DNA of 64,000 nt from CAWKKW01 sp963850345 (lineage in GTDB: Bacteria > Acidobacteriota > Terriglobia > Terriglobales > Acidobacteriaceae), in NCBI GenBank assembly GCA_963850345.1, contig CAWKKW010000005.1, positions 1,116,001 through 1,180,000 on the forward strand. Direction: 5' to 3'. The translations under genes and the position numbers were made by a program. Each line of letters opens with the position of its first letter. The stretch's first letter is position 1. Below the pieces are notes generated by a model. It was not told where the DNA came from. It ran no database searches and saw only the letters and a program-made list of their open reading frames with translations. Shown in pieces: positions 17,846 through 26,432 of this stretch.

Positions 17846-19114
17846 TCAGTGAGCATTGTTCTTGATGCTTTGCTCTTCAGCTGCGCGCTTCGCCTCAGCA
17901 TCAGTGGAACTTTCCATGAGCTGCTTGTAGAGCTGCATCTCGTTGTGCGCGTCATCGGCGCGGCCTTGAGCGCGATAGGCGTTAGCTAACTGGAAGTGAA
18001 TGGTGGGCTCTTCGGGGCTTGCCTTCTCTGCAACCAACAGGTCGGTAACAGCTTCGGCGGGCTGACCAACGGCGAGAAGCGCGCGGCCTCTATCCACGCG
18101 AGCCTGCATCAGGTCAGAGCATTGTTCAATCGATGCGTTCAACTGCTTCAAAGCTTCCTGAGGAGAGCCATGGGCGTTGAGCATGCTGTTGGCCATTTTC
18201 CAGCGCGCCTGGCAGTTGTTAGGATCGTTGGCCAGCTCTGCCTGAAATTCGTCACGCGCAGATTCCCATTTTCCCAACGTCCAGAACTCCTCGGCCAGAT
18301 GCATGTGCGTGCCGGGTTGCTGCGGAGCGAGATCGACTGCTTTCTTATAAGCGCCGAGCGCACCGTCGTTGTTACCCATGCTCTGCATGATCTCGCCGGC
18401 GACCTCCTGCGAGAGGGGAGAGGCAGGATCTATCTCATTGACTTTGCCCAAGGCAGACTCGGAGAGTTGTAAGTAGACCTTACCCAGCAGATACCACGAA
18501 TCCTGATCCTTGGGATTGTGGGCAAGGAGCACTTTCAGCTGGGTGACCGCGCCGTCGTATTGCTTGAGGCTGAAGAGAGCGCGAGCCAGCAGGGAGCGTG
18601 CGAAATCATCTTTTGGATTGCCGTGAATAGCAGCCTGGAGGTGGGGGACCGCGTCCTGATAGCGGCCCATGGCGCAGAGCGCAGATCCAAGCAAGGCTGA
18701 GGAAGAGGTGACGCTCGGGTCGATCTTCAGGGCCTTCTCGAGCACGGCGACCGCGTTCACCAGATCGTGCTGCTGATAGTAGAGAATGCCCAAGTTATTG
18801 TAGGCGGCTGCTAAGCGAGGCGCGATCTTGAGGATCTCCTGGTACTTTGCGATGGCGGTAGCGGCATCGCCCCCGGCCTGCGCTGCGTGAGCCTCTTCGT
18901 ACAGCTTCTGTACTGCTGGAGAGGGAGCAGAGGCGCTGGTCTGCGCATGGAGATTGACCGAAAGCGCGACAGCGGCGGAGACGAGGATGATCCAGACGAT
19001 CGGCCAAGTACGACGGCTAGATACATTCGCGAGAACTTCTGCCGGCTCGGACCAGCAATGGTTCGCACACGGTTTGAGTAATGGATGGATGGTAGTTAGC
19101 CTAAGTAAGTTCAC
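17846..19114 (-). CDS. Exported TPR protein (paralogue of 42606-43733)
   Basis: 422 residues from a GTG start at 19114. A hydrophobic helix (WPIVWIILVSAAVALSVNLH) provides export or anchoring, then about nine TPR units (AAAYNNLGILYYQQHDLVNAV, SSALLGSALCAMGRYQDAV, THMHLAEEFWTLGKWESAR, IHFQLANAYRAQGRADDAH). Layout and several repeat sequences are shared with the 42606-43733 protein, so they are duplicates. It starts 15 bases after the stop of the six-hairpin gene and ends tail-to-tail with the ASPIC/UnbV gene. Probably a periplasmic scaffold; partner unknown. Confidence 0.75.
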   Translation of the reverse strand: MNLLRLTTIHPLLKPCANHCWSEPAEVLANVSSRRTWPIVWIILVSAAVALSVNLHAQTSASAPSPAVQKLYEEAHAAQAGGDAATAIAKYQEILKIAPRLAAAYNNLGILYYQQHDLVNAVAVLEKALKIDPSVTSSSALLGSALCAMGRYQDAVPHLQAAIHGNPKDDFARSLLARALFSLKQYDGAVTQLKVLLAHNPKDQDSWYLLGKVYLQLSESALGKVNEIDPASPLSQEVAGEIMQSMGNNDGALGAYKKAVDLAPQQPGTHMHLAEEFWTLGKWESARDEFQAELANDPNNCQARWKMANSMLNAHGSPQEALKQLNASIEQCSDLMQARVDRGRALLAVGQPAEAVTDLLVAEKASPEEPTIHFQLANAYRAQGRADDAHNEMQLYKQLMESSTDAEAKRAAEEQSIKNNAH

Positions 19115-19129
19115 GAGTTAGCACCGCAT

Positions 19130-20575
19130 CTAGTTTGTTGGAGCTTTGACCGGCAAATTTCGCCGATCGAGTAAGCCTGCCACACGGAGGCACCCATAGG
19201 GAAGACCGACGGTCGCAACGTACAAGGGATTGGCGTTTCGTCCCGTATCTGGGTTGAACCACTCCCATGACTCAGATATACCTTTGGCTGTCTGATGATT
19301 TCTGAGGAAGGCAACGTAGTCTTTTGCCATGTCGGCTGCAGAGGCTGGGTCGACCTTATGCATCGCAGCGAGATACCATCCTATGGGAGTTCCCCAATAG
19401 CCGCCGTTCTGATAGACGCCTGGAGCTGAAACTGTTTTCTGCCAGCCTTTCGGATTCGCAGCATCATCGGAAAGGATACTCCGGACACATCCCTCACGAA
19501 CGGCCGTTTTTTCGTGATACGCACGCACGAGAGACCGGCCAATTTGTTGCGCTGTCGCGGGCTCGACGGCTCCGCAGTAGACCGCGTAGGCACTGCCCCA
19601 GACATCCGGTTGATTGCCAACGCCGGTCGCCGAATGCAGCCATGCCTCTCCAGGGTGAGTCGAGTGAGAGAACACAGGCGCAAGGGCCGCTCGAATCTTG
19701 CGAGCGTCGCTGCGGAGGCGCGCAGCCTGCTGCGGACGGCGGACGGCGCTATATAACTCCGCAAGCTGCTGGGCGGCCACGAACTTAAGCACGGAAGCAA
19801 ACAGCAGATTTCCACTCTTGGAAACGCTGTCGCAAAATCCAAAGTCCTTGGCATTCTCGGTGTCGACGTCTCCCGCGATACACAGGGCGGTCGCGGAGTC
19901 GGACGGTACCATGTCGTAGATTCGTTGACAGAGATCTGCTAACGGCATCTCGCCGAAGGCAGTTCGGATCTTCGAAAGAAACATATCTGTACTGCCGGAC
20001 TTCTTCCACTGCCAATGAACGGCGGCGATGTAATAGAACTGATCGTCAAGCGGCGGATATTTGCCCCATGGATTGCCGCCTTGTTTTGTGCCAGTCTCGT
20101 AACTACCGGGGTAGTAAGATGCTTTGCCATCCAAATTGATGTGGTCGGGAACCGCGAAGGCGGGCACCACCACGCCTGGCCGCACATTCCAGACCTGGTC
20201 TCGTATGGTGGACGACATGAGGCGAATCCATCCTTCGAGCTCGGCGAGGCCGATGAAGTCGCTCTCGAGCATCATCACCGCATCACGCACCCAGAAAGCG
20301 GGATAACCCATATTTCCACCGGGGACGTGAACGGTGTACGGAGTCTGATTACGCCACTGTCCATTGGCCTGACCGGGCGCGAGCTTGGCCGAGTCCATGA
20401 TGGTTCGAGCCTGCAGTACCAGAAATTCCTGATCGGATTGAGAGAGTAGCCGCACCGGGCTGCTGTGCTTCTCAGTTGCGGAGGCTGCGAGAGAAAGAGA
20501 GGAAGCGATCCTGCTTTGAGCCATGGTAGCCATGGAGAAGGAAGCAAGAAAGGTTCGCCTGTTCATGGGGGTCAT
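19130..20575 (-). CDS. Tat-exported six-hairpin (alpha/alpha)6-like putative glycosidase
   Basis: 481 residues with a Tat signal MNRRTFLASFSMATMAQ after a short MTP lead. The helical body has regularly spaced aromatic/acidic loops (GYPAFWVRDAVMMLESDF, PLDDQFYYIAAVHWQW, NQPDVWGSAYAVYCG, NGGYWGTPIGWYLAAMHK, SESWEWFNPDTG), typical of alpha/alpha toroid glycosidases in which Asp/Glu from loop ends are catalytic; Asp in VRDA is a candidate. I cannot name the GH family. It is divergently arranged with a smaller relative (20802-22025) and upstream of a TPR gene. GGAG about 11 bases before the ATG at 20575 supports that start; MNRR at 20566 is the alternative. Confidence 0.65.
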   Translation of the reverse strand: MTPMNRRTFLASFSMATMAQSRIASSLSLAASATEKHSSPVRLLSQSDQEFLVLQARTIMDSAKLAPGQANGQWRNQTPYTVHVPGGNMGYPAFWVRDAVMMLESDFIGLAELEGWIRLMSSTIRDQVWNVRPGVVVPAFAVPDHINLDGKASYYPGSYETGTKQGGNPWGKYPPLDDQFYYIAAVHWQWKKSGSTDMFLSKIRTAFGEMPLADLCQRIYDMVPSDSATALCIAGDVDTENAKDFGFCDSVSKSGNLLFASVLKFVAAQQLAELYSAVRRPQQAARLRSDARKIRAALAPVFSHSTHPGEAWLHSATGVGNQPDVWGSAYAVYCGAVEPATAQQIGRSLVRAYHEKTAVREGCVRSILSDDAANPKGWQKTVSAPGVYQNGGYWGTPIGWYLAAMHKVDPASAADMAKDYVAFLRNHQTAKGISESWEWFNPDTGRNANPLYVATVGLPYGCLRVAGLLDRRNLPVKAPTN

Positions 20576-20708
20576 AGGTCATTCAACTCCGGCTCTTCAC
20601 TTTAGAGGGGCATCGGCTATAAAGACAAGCGGACGACTGAGCTTGGTCTGGGCAAATGGTCTTGTCAGCCGCCCAGAGTAACTCCGGAGTCGCCGATTCT
20701 GTGCGGGA

Positions 20709-20734
20709 GTTCAGCAGAGTGAACAATCTTGACA
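20709..20734 (+). promoter_or_regulatory. Composite palindrome / -35 element upstream of the 20802 gene
   Basis: GTTCAGCAGAGTGAAC (20709-20724) is followed by exactly four bases and TTGACA (20729-20734). This matches the composite elements at 26344, 47571 (minus), 52158 and 56238. No good -10 box is seen at the normal spacing. The likely ligand is the IclR protein at 56087. Confidence 0.5.
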
Positions 20735-20801
20735 AGCTTAGACAGCCATGTGGAGCATTCCTGATGATTCCCAATAGCGATGAAGAGGATGAGGGAGCGC
20801 C

Positions 20802-22025
20802 ATGCGCATGTTGAGATACTACTGTTTTGCCTTTTTTGTCTTAGTAACTTGCGGCGCACTTCTCTCCGAGCCCCAGCCGGAGCCGAGCTTAGTTGTCAAG
20901 CTGCGCGGGATTGCGAAGAAGAACATCTCGAATAACCAGTCCACGTTTCCAGATGGCACAGATTTTTTTCGCGCAGCGCCGCGCTATCCGGATGTGTATC
21001 TCTCGGATCTTGGACTTACGATGACTGGCTTACCGGATTCGTTCAGCGCGATGCAGATCAAGACGATTATCGACAAGTTTCTTGCGCGAACGAATGACAC
21101 GGGCTGGATACCGATGGCATTGAAGAAGGACGGCAGCCTCTTTGTGTACTGTTCCGCATGGGACATTCGCTGCGCACATCCAACCGGAGATGGGGCTTTC
21201 TTTCTTCCTCTGCTGGAGGAACTGTACTGGCGCAAGACGGGCTCGACCGCGCAGTTCGCGAAGGACTCCGAGAAGATCAAAGCAGCCCTTGAAGGCATTC
21301 CCCGGGATGCGGCAACTGGTTGCGTGCAAGTCGATCGAAACGACGAATGGGTGACGTGGGCGTTCGAAGAAGAGGCGCGCAAGACCGGTCTCGATGCGAT
21401 CGGCTGCGTGATGTACTGGAGGGCCGCTTCCGCGACTGGCAGGCTTTATCAAGCGTTGGGCAACAGCGCGAATGCGGGTTTATTCGTGCACGAAGCGAAT
21501 CTCATTCAAAGATCACTACGGTCTGCGAGCTCGCCGCTTTGGAACTCAACAGCGGGAATGTATTACGCCGCCAGCGGCCAGAACCGGCAGATCGATATTC
21601 TTGCGTCGTCACTGGCGGTGCATTGTGGGCTGCCGAGTGCCGCTCAGCAGCGAGCCATCAGTAAGTGGCTAGTGGGCCATTATGGTTCGATCACTTATAA
21701 CGGTTATGTCCTCCAATCCCCTGCAGACTGGGAGACGACCGGTTATATTCAGACGGCCAGGGGTGTACCGTACAAGCCCTCGAGTTACGGAGCCAAGTCT
21801 TATCAGAGCGCCTACTGGTCGGTAGGCAACCAGTGGATAGCGGAGGCGATCTACTTGAGCGATCCTACACTCGCGGCCTCGCTTACGAGAGCTTACGCGG
21901 CCAATGAGGATCCGACTATGGAGTATTACGCGCCAACGGGAGACCCCAAGCATGGTTATGAACAGAATCTCGAGTCTCCTGTGGGAAGCACGGCGTTTGC
22001 GATTGCTCATCCTGAACTCTTCTGA
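20802..22025 (+). CDS. Exported six-hairpin-like protein, putative glycosidase
   Basis: 407 residues with a Sec signal (MRMLRYYCFAFFVLVTCGALL). Shares the helical toroid pattern and several motifs with the divergent 19130-20575 product (YPDVYLSDLGLTMTGLPDSF versus YPAFWVRDAVMMLESDF; AYWSVGNQWIAEAIYLSDP versus GYWGTPIGWYLAAMHKVDP), so the two are probably distant paralogues. Segments GDGAFFLPLLEELYWRKTG and WTWAFEEEARKTG-like loops hold candidate acidic residues. GH family not assigned. Upstream lies a composite palindrome/-35 element, suggesting co-regulation with the ABC importer and the second TonB receptor. Confidence 0.6.
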   Translation: MRMLRYYCFAFFVLVTCGALLSEPQPEPSLVVKLRGIAKKNISNNQSTFPDGTDFFRAAPRYPDVYLSDLGLTMTGLPDSFSAMQIKTIIDKFLARTNDTGWIPMALKKDGSLFVYCSAWDIRCAHPTGDGAFFLPLLEELYWRKTGSTAQFAKDSEKIKAALEGIPRDAATGCVQVDRNDEWVTWAFEEEARKTGLDAIGCVMYWRAASATGRLYQALGNSANAGLFVHEANLIQRSLRSASSPLWNSTAGMYYAASGQNRQIDILASSLAVHCGLPSAAQQRAISKWLVGHYGSITYNGYVLQSPADWETTGYIQTARGVPYKPSSYGAKSYQSAYWSVGNQWIAEAIYLSDPTLAASLTRAYAANEDPTMEYYAPTGDPKHGYEQNLESPVGSTAFAIAHPELF

Positions 22026-22114
22026 GCGGGAGCGCAGTTGGGGGGCCGGGATGTTAGTCGTATGAGTTAGGGAGCAATCACTGCTCAAGTTGGTGTTGGA
22101 TCTGATCGATGCGC

Positions 22115-24271
22115 TTAATCGCGGTGGTAGAAGATAAGGAGCGAGCCGGGCTTGTCTGTCAGCGTTACAGACAGCTTTGAAAGGTCCTCTCCTTTCATCT
22201 TCTGAATCGGTGCTCGGGTATAGGTGCTTCTCATTTCGACATCGTAGGATGCGTTCGGGTCGAGATGTTGAAGGCCTAGGTTCATGGTCGTGAATGGGCT
22301 CTCAGGCCTGCGGAGCACGAGCACCAAGCCGTCGTTAGACGCGGGTCGATTCCATTGCCAGGCTGTCCAGGCATCCGGGCTGAGACTGTATCCCACCAAG
22401 GGGTAAAAGTCGCCGTAGAAGTAGGGTTGAACCTCCTGGTATTCGGCGATGGCTTGCTTGATCCACGCTACCCACGAGGGATTCTCTACCCCTGCGGCTC
22501 CGGGACCTACGCCGTATCCGACGTCGTAGCCGAGACGCATGAGATATAAGTTCGATGGCGTAGTGTATGGGCCGGGACCTTTCCAGGGAGCAGACAAGGT
22601 GTAAGTTTCGAAACCTTCATTCTCTGGAACCCACGGCGCTAGAGCCTGGGTCTGGCCCTGTTCCGCAAGCGTATCGAGAAAGCCGTGATCCGTTCGCCAG
22701 ACAACAAAGCTGCGAGACATCATCTCGATGTCGATACGGCGACCTCCACTGGCGCAGTTGTCGATGCGCAAACCGGGATGCTGCGAGAGCAGATCGTCCC
22801 ACATCTTGTACAAGCCTTCGACGTGTCCTATCTCGGTCATGCCGATGCGGTCCGGCGTGTCGGCCAGTTCCCAGTAGCGCTCCGGAGGAATGTTGAAGTC
22901 CTGACGATACCAGGTGATACCGAAATCCGTGATGAAGCTAGACACCATGTTGGTGATGCCTTTGAGCGCCGCCGGATTGCCGAGATTTGCAAGCGCGACG
23001 CCGGGATTGACTGGGCGATCGGAATGTAGATACCAATCGGGATGTTCGCGGATGATCTTCCTATCGGGCATGCTGGTCTCCGGCTCAAGCCAAAGTGAAA
23101 AGCCAATGCCAGCAGCCTTGAGCGCGTCACCCAATGGCTTGATGCCGTGAGGGTAATAGAGCGGGCTGGGATACCAGTCGCCGCGATGCTTCCACCAGGG
23201 GTTTGTGGGATCACTCTCGGCACCGGTGGCCCCACCGTACCAACCTGCATCGACTGCATAGACGTCGACGGGGATGTTGTGGTCGTGGACCCATTGGATG
23301 TAAGCGAGTTTGTCAGCGATCGGCTCAGAACCCCAACTGCCAAAGAGGATGGGTCCCTTCATGGGCTGACCGTTGTCTCTGGGGGTGTAATGTGCGAGAA
23401 GAAGACCGCGCCATTGATTCTGAGAATCGATCCAGTTGCCGCCGGTCCAACTCATAAGGACGATGCGCGGCGTGCGTATCTCCTCGCCAGGATGAAGAAG
23501 CAGATGCGTCTTCTTCATTCCACTTAGAAGCGTGATGGCCTTGCCATCCGCAGCGGAGGAGAAGGTGGCCTTCCAATCTCCCGTCCAGCCGATCGCGCCG
23601 ATGATTCCATGGTTCCCTGCTTGCAGATTGAAGAACGGCAGAGTGTTCTTACTGGATGGATCGCCGCCAGGCGAACCAATCTCAACGATTCGACCTGGAG
23701 CGAGTTGCTCTTCGAGCGGCTGAAAATCTTCAGCCTTTGCATCGCTGCCTCGCGCGTGGCGAATGACGGATTCGGCGCCGGAAGAAGCGATAGACCAGTG
23801 CAGGGGAAGAATATTCTCGATGATCGGCGTGTCTGCGGGACCCTCGTTGCGAAGCCGGAGTACCCAGTCCACGACACCGGGGTAGTCAGGGAACAGACGA
23901 ACATCTGCGGTGACGTGAAGGTGAGTCGATGGGTCTAGATAGGAGTAGTGATGAACGTTACCCGAGTTGGTGGTCCCGTCTGCAGTAGTGAACTGCCAGC
24001 TCTTCAGAAATTCGGCGGAAGGCTTGCCGGCATAGGTGAAGGAGAAAGGAGCATTCGCAGGATTCCAGAGGTCGGGAGAGGTCAGGCCCGAGGACGATGA
24101 CGCGGTCTGCGCGTGAACAAAGGTGGCCATGCAGAGAAGTAGGAGCGGCAGATACTGGATGAACTGCCAGAGTGTGGGACGGATAACTGCATGGGATCTG
24201 CAATTCGGCCCTGAGTGCGCTACATACACAGAATGAGGATCCGACTTCCGGTGCGAGGTTCTTTGGTTCAA
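22115..24271 (-). CDS. Exported GH36 alpha-galactosidase
   Basis: 718 residues. Long basic N-terminus plus signal (YLPLLLLCMATFVHAQ), a beta-sandwich to about residue 300 and a TIM barrel with GH36 landmarks: AVDAGWYGG (339-347), GFSLWLEPE (390-397), WYRQDFN with nucleophile Asp458, DNCASGGRRID (504-514) and VVWRTDHG with acid/base candidate Asp528. It should cleave terminal alpha-linked galactose or a related sugar in the periplasm. The TTG start at 24271 is well supported by GGAGG 7 bases upstream. It follows the SGNH hydrolase gene on the same strand after 111 bases and is probably its operon partner. Confidence 0.85.
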   Translation of the reverse strand: MNQRTSHRKSDPHSVYVAHSGPNCRSHAVIRPTLWQFIQYLPLLLLCMATFVHAQTASSSSGLTSPDLWNPANAPFSFTYAGKPSAEFLKSWQFTTADGTTNSGNVHHYSYLDPSTHLHVTADVRLFPDYPGVVDWVLRLRNEGPADTPIIENILPLHWSIASSGAESVIRHARGSDAKAEDFQPLEEQLAPGRIVEIGSPGGDPSSKNTLPFFNLQAGNHGIIGAIGWTGDWKATFSSAADGKAITLLSGMKKTHLLLHPGEEIRTPRIVLMSWTGGNWIDSQNQWRGLLLAHYTPRDNGQPMKGPILFGSWGSEPIADKLAYIQWVHDHNIPVDVYAVDAGWYGGATGAESDPTNPWWKHRGDWYPSPLYYPHGIKPLGDALKAAGIGFSLWLEPETSMPDRKIIREHPDWYLHSDRPVNPGVALANLGNPAALKGITNMVSSFITDFGITWYRQDFNIPPERYWELADTPDRIGMTEIGHVEGLYKMWDDLLSQHPGLRIDNCASGGRRIDIEMMSRSFVVWRTDHGFLDTLAEQGQTQALAPWVPENEGFETYTLSAPWKGPGPYTTPSNLYLMRLGYDVGYGVGPGAAGVENPSWVAWIKQAIAEYQEVQPYFYGDFYPLVGYSLSPDAWTAWQWNRPASNDGLVLVLRRPESPFTTMNLGLQHLDPNASYDVEMRSTYTRAPIQKMKGEDLSKLSVTLTDKPGSLLIFYHRD

Positions 24272-24382
24272 CGCGATCCCTCCAAACTATCGGCCTTCGA
24301 TTAGATGGCCTCAAATCGTATCTACTGTAAAGCTGACTCCGGGACGAGCAGACACCGGTTCGAACATGGCCGCATCGCCGAC

Positions 24383-26170
24383 TTACATCCTGATCCACGT
24401 GCATCCGGCGGTGGATGAATCTGGAACGATGGCAGTAACAGTTGCAGATGTTCCCGGCGGGCTGCTCACGTTCTGGTTCGCCTTACCAAACATAGTCTCT
24501 CCGGGTTGCGCAAGGAGATGAACGGTATGACTGGTATCGGGTGCGGAGCCATTCACGATGGTGTATGGCAGGCCGGTCTTGCCATAGCAATGCGGGAGTG
24601 TGACCTGGCCCTGCGCTGCCGATGGCGAGACTAAGATAATGCGCCTATCTCCCCCGGACATCGTGTATCTCGGCGTAGTTATGTACTTTGAATCATCACC
24701 TAACACATAGTTTGCACTGTCTTCGGTCATTTGGATCATTTGCGGCTGGCATACGGCGTTCGGATGAACGCGATCGGGACCGAAGCATTTGCCACTACTC
24801 GCCCCGTCGGCGCCCAGGTCTGGATACGAGGCGAAGTCTACGATGCCGTCGAAGATGCCGGAGTAATGGTTACGCGCAATCGAGTTGAGATTTCGTTTGA
24901 ACGTGCTGCCGGACTCGTTGTTATCTCCGCACGAATGCGAGTTGCCGAGATCGATCATGGTGCCAAACAGCGTTCTCACGCCGAGACTGTGCATGTAACG
25001 AGACCATTGCGTGGCTCGTTGCCAGACCTGCTCTTCAGTGAATTGGTTACGGCAGCCATCGTTGATGCCGTAGTAGAACATAGCGAGATTGTTTGGCGCT
25101 CGAGGATCTATAAGTGTGGCTTCTCGCCAAGGCGATGTAGTCGCGGCAAATTGTCCATTTGACCCTCCAATTGAGAGACGAACAACTTGAATGGCTGGGT
25201 TTTGGAGTTTGATGTTGAGGGCCCAGCATTGCTCAGGAGAAACGGGAGGGCCCGCGCACTGGGTGATGGAATCGCCGACGATGACGAAGCGACTCCGGAG
25301 ATCTGAGGCGTTGGGTGGCCTGGTACCGGCTGCAGGCAGGCCCTTGCTATGCAGTTGTTCATTAGCCCAGTCGAGCGCACGATTGACGTCGGTCTGCGTT
25401 GCGAGCGCATTCGAATCCCAAAGGACAAGCAGATGAAGCGTACCGTTGAACCAATAATCAGGATCACCCGGCGGTCCACCGATCGCGAGGTGCCCGTTGC
25501 CGAGCGCAGTCGATGCATGAGCCTTGTTATACGCGGTAGCTAAGGGGATGCCGTCAAGGTAGAAGCTGTCGCCCTTTGAGGGGTCGCGGCTGACGACGAG
25601 GCAGTGTGGACCGCCGTTGGCGCCATCCATCGTAGCCGCAGCGTAGTGGTGACTAACGCTGTCACCCTCGGCGAAGTAGAGGAAGCCGAGGTTAGCTGCA
25701 TTCAATCCTTGAGTGCGACCGTCCTGACCCTCGAGTGAAACGGATTCTCCACTGGACGCGTCGGAAGACAGCAGCGTGGGATATTTCTCAAAGGCGTGTA
25801 TGACATCGAGAGCGTCGTGGGTAGCTCCGAACTCGTGGGTGAAACATGCGAGTACGCTGATGGGGAAGCGATCTATATCCGTTCTAACTTGAGAGCCGGC
25901 TCCAATCCAGGTAATGCCCTGTGCGGAGAGCGAGTACTGATCTCCACCGATCGTGCCGTCATGGCGGCCGCAGCTGTCATGAAGCGTACCTGCCTGATCG
26001 CCTTGCATGAGATAGCAAGCGACAGGGCGGCCGGGCAAGGCACCTTTCGCAATGATAGCGGCGGGCGCATTCGTGACTGCATCAGACGCGGTCTGTGCGA
26101 GGCAGCTGAATGACAGCAGTAAACCGAGGATGGCCGCGCGCGCTGCAAGGATGCCGAGATAGCGATACAT
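24383..26170 (-). CDS. Exported SGNH/GDSL-type hydrolase with N-terminal LamG-like domain
   Basis: About 595 residues from the ATG at 26170, which starts a signal peptide (MYRYLGILAARAAILGLLL); ATG 26221 and TTG 26227 are alternatives and none has a clear ribosome site. The N-terminal half looks like a concanavalin-type beta-sandwich (about 35-260). The catalytic half contains FVIVGDSITQ (block I Ser), GGSNGQF (block II Gly), YYGINDGC (block III Asn) and DRVHPN (block V Asp/His). SGNH enzymes deacetylate or de-esterify glycans, here before or during attack by the adjacent alpha-galactosidase. Disulfide-rich C-terminus with ATVTAIVPDS. Specific ester unknown. Confidence 0.8.
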   Translation of the reverse strand: MYRYLGILAARAAILGLLLSFSCLAQTASDAVTNAPAAIIAKGALPGRPVACYLMQGDQAGTLHDSCGRHDGTIGGDQYSLSAQGITWIGAGSQVRTDIDRFPISVLACFTHEFGATHDALDVIHAFEKYPTLLSSDASSGESVSLEGQDGRTQGLNAANLGFLYFAEGDSVSHHYAAATMDGANGGPHCLVVSRDPSKGDSFYLDGIPLATAYNKAHASTALGNGHLAIGGPPGDPDYWFNGTLHLLVLWDSNALATQTDVNRALDWANEQLHSKGLPAAGTRPPNASDLRSRFVIVGDSITQCAGPPVSPEQCWALNIKLQNPAIQVVRLSIGGSNGQFAATTSPWREATLIDPRAPNNLAMFYYGINDGCRNQFTEEQVWQRATQWSRYMHSLGVRTLFGTMIDLGNSHSCGDNNESGSTFKRNLNSIARNHYSGIFDGIVDFASYPDLGADGASSGKCFGPDRVHPNAVCQPQMIQMTEDSANYVLGDDSKYITTPRYTMSGGDRRIILVSPSAAQGQVTLPHCYGKTGLPYTIVNGSAPDTSHTVHLLAQPGETMFGKANQNVSSPPGTSATVTAIVPDSSTAGCTWIRM

Positions 26171-26343
26171 GGAGGGGATGCGTGATGGACCGACTTCAGA
26201 AGAACAACAAAGCCATCGCATTTGCAATCAGAATTCTGTCCATTGAACAAATTCGAAAAAGATAAACATGGAATGCGCGATGGGCGTTTCGCGTGCGAAG
26301 CGGTAGGACGCGTCATCCCTCGGAGAAAAGGGAAAAGGAGACA

Positions 26344-26392
26344 GTTCAACGAATTGAACTTGGTTGACATGACATTATGCCCACTCTAGAAG
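26344..26392 (+). promoter_or_regulatory. Composite palindrome promoter of the 26433 gene
   Basis: GTTCAACGAATTGAAC (26344-26359) has perfect 6-bp arms, then four bases, TTGACA (26364-26369), 17 bases and TAGAAG (26387-26392). The same layout occurs at 52158, and in variants at 20709, 47571 and 56238. The palindrome centre is 12 bases upstream of the -35 box, about -47 relative to the expected start. Confidence 0.65.
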
Positions 26393-26432
26393 ATAGGGTT
26401 TGCGCTGCGCAGCTAGCTGGCAACAAGGACAC

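Noticed and set aside
26364..26382. TTGACATGACATTATGCC as a further GntR-type operator
   Set aside because: The two halves are in mixed orientation relative to the true core; the region is better explained by the composite palindrome promoter.
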